5,448 nucleotides of DNA from Candidatus Aerophobota bacterium. GTDB lineage: Bacteria > Aerophobota > Aerophobia > Aerophobales > B3-G15. Under the pieces are notes generated by a model. That model made no database searches. It was not told where the DNA came from and was given only the letters and a program-made list of their open reading frames with translations. Position numbers and translations under genes: made by a program. Each line of letters opens with the position of its first letter. Positions within the stretch are counted from its first letter, which is position 1. The DNA lies in the NCBI GenBank assembly GCA_030607765.1, contig JAUWJJ010000096.1:1-5448 (forward strand), written 5' to 3'. Positions 5,098-5,448 of this stretch are shown in pieces.

Positions 5098-5448
5098 TTA
5101 TAAAGGTGGTGTTCTTTTGTGCCACTCTGTGTTTTGTTCGTAAGCATAGGCAATTCTAAGTACAGTTTCTTCCTCAAAAGGTTTCCCGAGGATCTGCAAG
5201 CCAATGGGTAAATTATCCCTGCCAAATCCACAGGGGATTGAAATACCCGGGATACAAGCTAAATTTGCCGAGATAGTAAATACATCAGAGAGATACATCT
5301 TAAGGGGATCATCAATCTTTTCTCCTACTTTAAAGGCTACTGTGGGAGAGGTGGGGGTGATGATAGCATCAAAATTTTGGAAGACACGGTCAAAATCTTC
5401 TTTAATTAAAGTGCGCACTCTTTGAGCTTTTCCATAGTAATCCTCGTA
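5098..5448 (-). CDS. gatA: Asp-tRNA(Asn)/Glu-tRNA(Gln) amidotransferase subunit A, C-terminal part
   Basis: C-terminal 116 residues of an amidase-signature protein; the gene continues past the right edge of the window, so the true start is not seen. GatA hydrolyses glutamine and supplies ammonia to GatB for correcting misacylated Glu-tRNA(Gln) or Asp-tRNA(Asn). Seen: [16 protein letters not shown] near the start of the fragment, [27 protein letters not shown], the [13 protein letters not shown] block, and [15 protein letters not shown], all in the order and spacing of bacterial GatA C-termini. The catalytic Ser-Ser-Lys triad lies upstream, outside the window, and cannot be checked. The GTG at 5418 is an internal valine codon, not the start, because the frame stays open and conserved to the edge. 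It is co-directional with the ThyA-like gene across a 103-bp gap. Other amidases are less likely, given the IDDPLxMYxxD motif. Confidence 0.93.
   Translation of the reverse strand, partial: YEDYYGKAQRVRTLIKEDFDRVFQNFDAIITPTSPTVAFKVGEKIDDPLKMYLSDVFTISANLACIPGISIPCGFGRDNLPIGLQILGKPFEEETVLRIAYAYEQNTEWHKRTPPL

Noticed and set aside
5098..5418. A short complete gene starting at the GTG at 5418 on the minus strand
   Set aside because: The frame continues upstream with conserved GatA residues (YYGKAQR) to the window edge, so this is an internal valine in a partial gene.
5204..5425. 73-codon plus-strand open frame over gatA
   Set aside because: Antisense to a well-conserved GatA segment whose frame stays open to the window edge.

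Overview
The window looks like an A+T-rich chromosomal segment from an anaerobic bacterium. It holds a four-subunit pyruvate:ferredoxin oxidoreductase operon and a bacterial/organellar-style GatA C-terminus, with strong Shine-Dalgarno sites and ATG, GTG and TTG starts. The POR subunits and the GalE-like protein resemble, from memory, those of Thermotoga maritima. This points to a thermophile-like or deep-branching anaerobic lineage (possibly an uncultured phylum), but the sequence does not settle the taxonomy.

Plus strand, 31-3053: a tight porG-porD-porA-porB operon. The genes overlap, abut, or lie 12 bp apart. Together they encode the gamma, delta, alpha and beta subunits of an enzyme that interconverts pyruvate + CoA with acetyl-CoA + CO2 while reducing or oxidising ferredoxin. 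All expected cofactor motifs are present: two 4Fe-4S clusters in delta, TPP and one 4Fe-4S in beta, and the substrate/TPP-activating region in alpha.

3054-3234: a non-coding junction where the por operon and the minus-strand genes converge. It holds a degenerate stem-loop resembling a decayed IS200/IS605-type end, then two perfect hairpins with nearly the same stem. The hairpins differ by one base pair changed on both arms (A-T versus G-C). Neither has the T-tract of an ordinary terminator.

Minus strand, 5448-3235 (read right to left): the C-terminal part of gatA, which runs off the window; a 103-bp gap almost filled by an 8-bp-periodic ATGCGT/ACGCAT inverted-repeat structure; a divergent thymidylate-synthase-family gene (GTG start); and a GalE-type NAD-dependent epimerase (TTG start). 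The last two overlap by TTGA and are probably translated from one mRNA. The gap structure folds better as minus-strand RNA than as plus-strand RNA and ends 7 nt before the Shine-Dalgarno of the ThyA-like gene, so it is the best candidate here for an undescribed regulatory or mobile element.

No rRNA, tRNA, CRISPR array, intact transposase or phage gene was seen.
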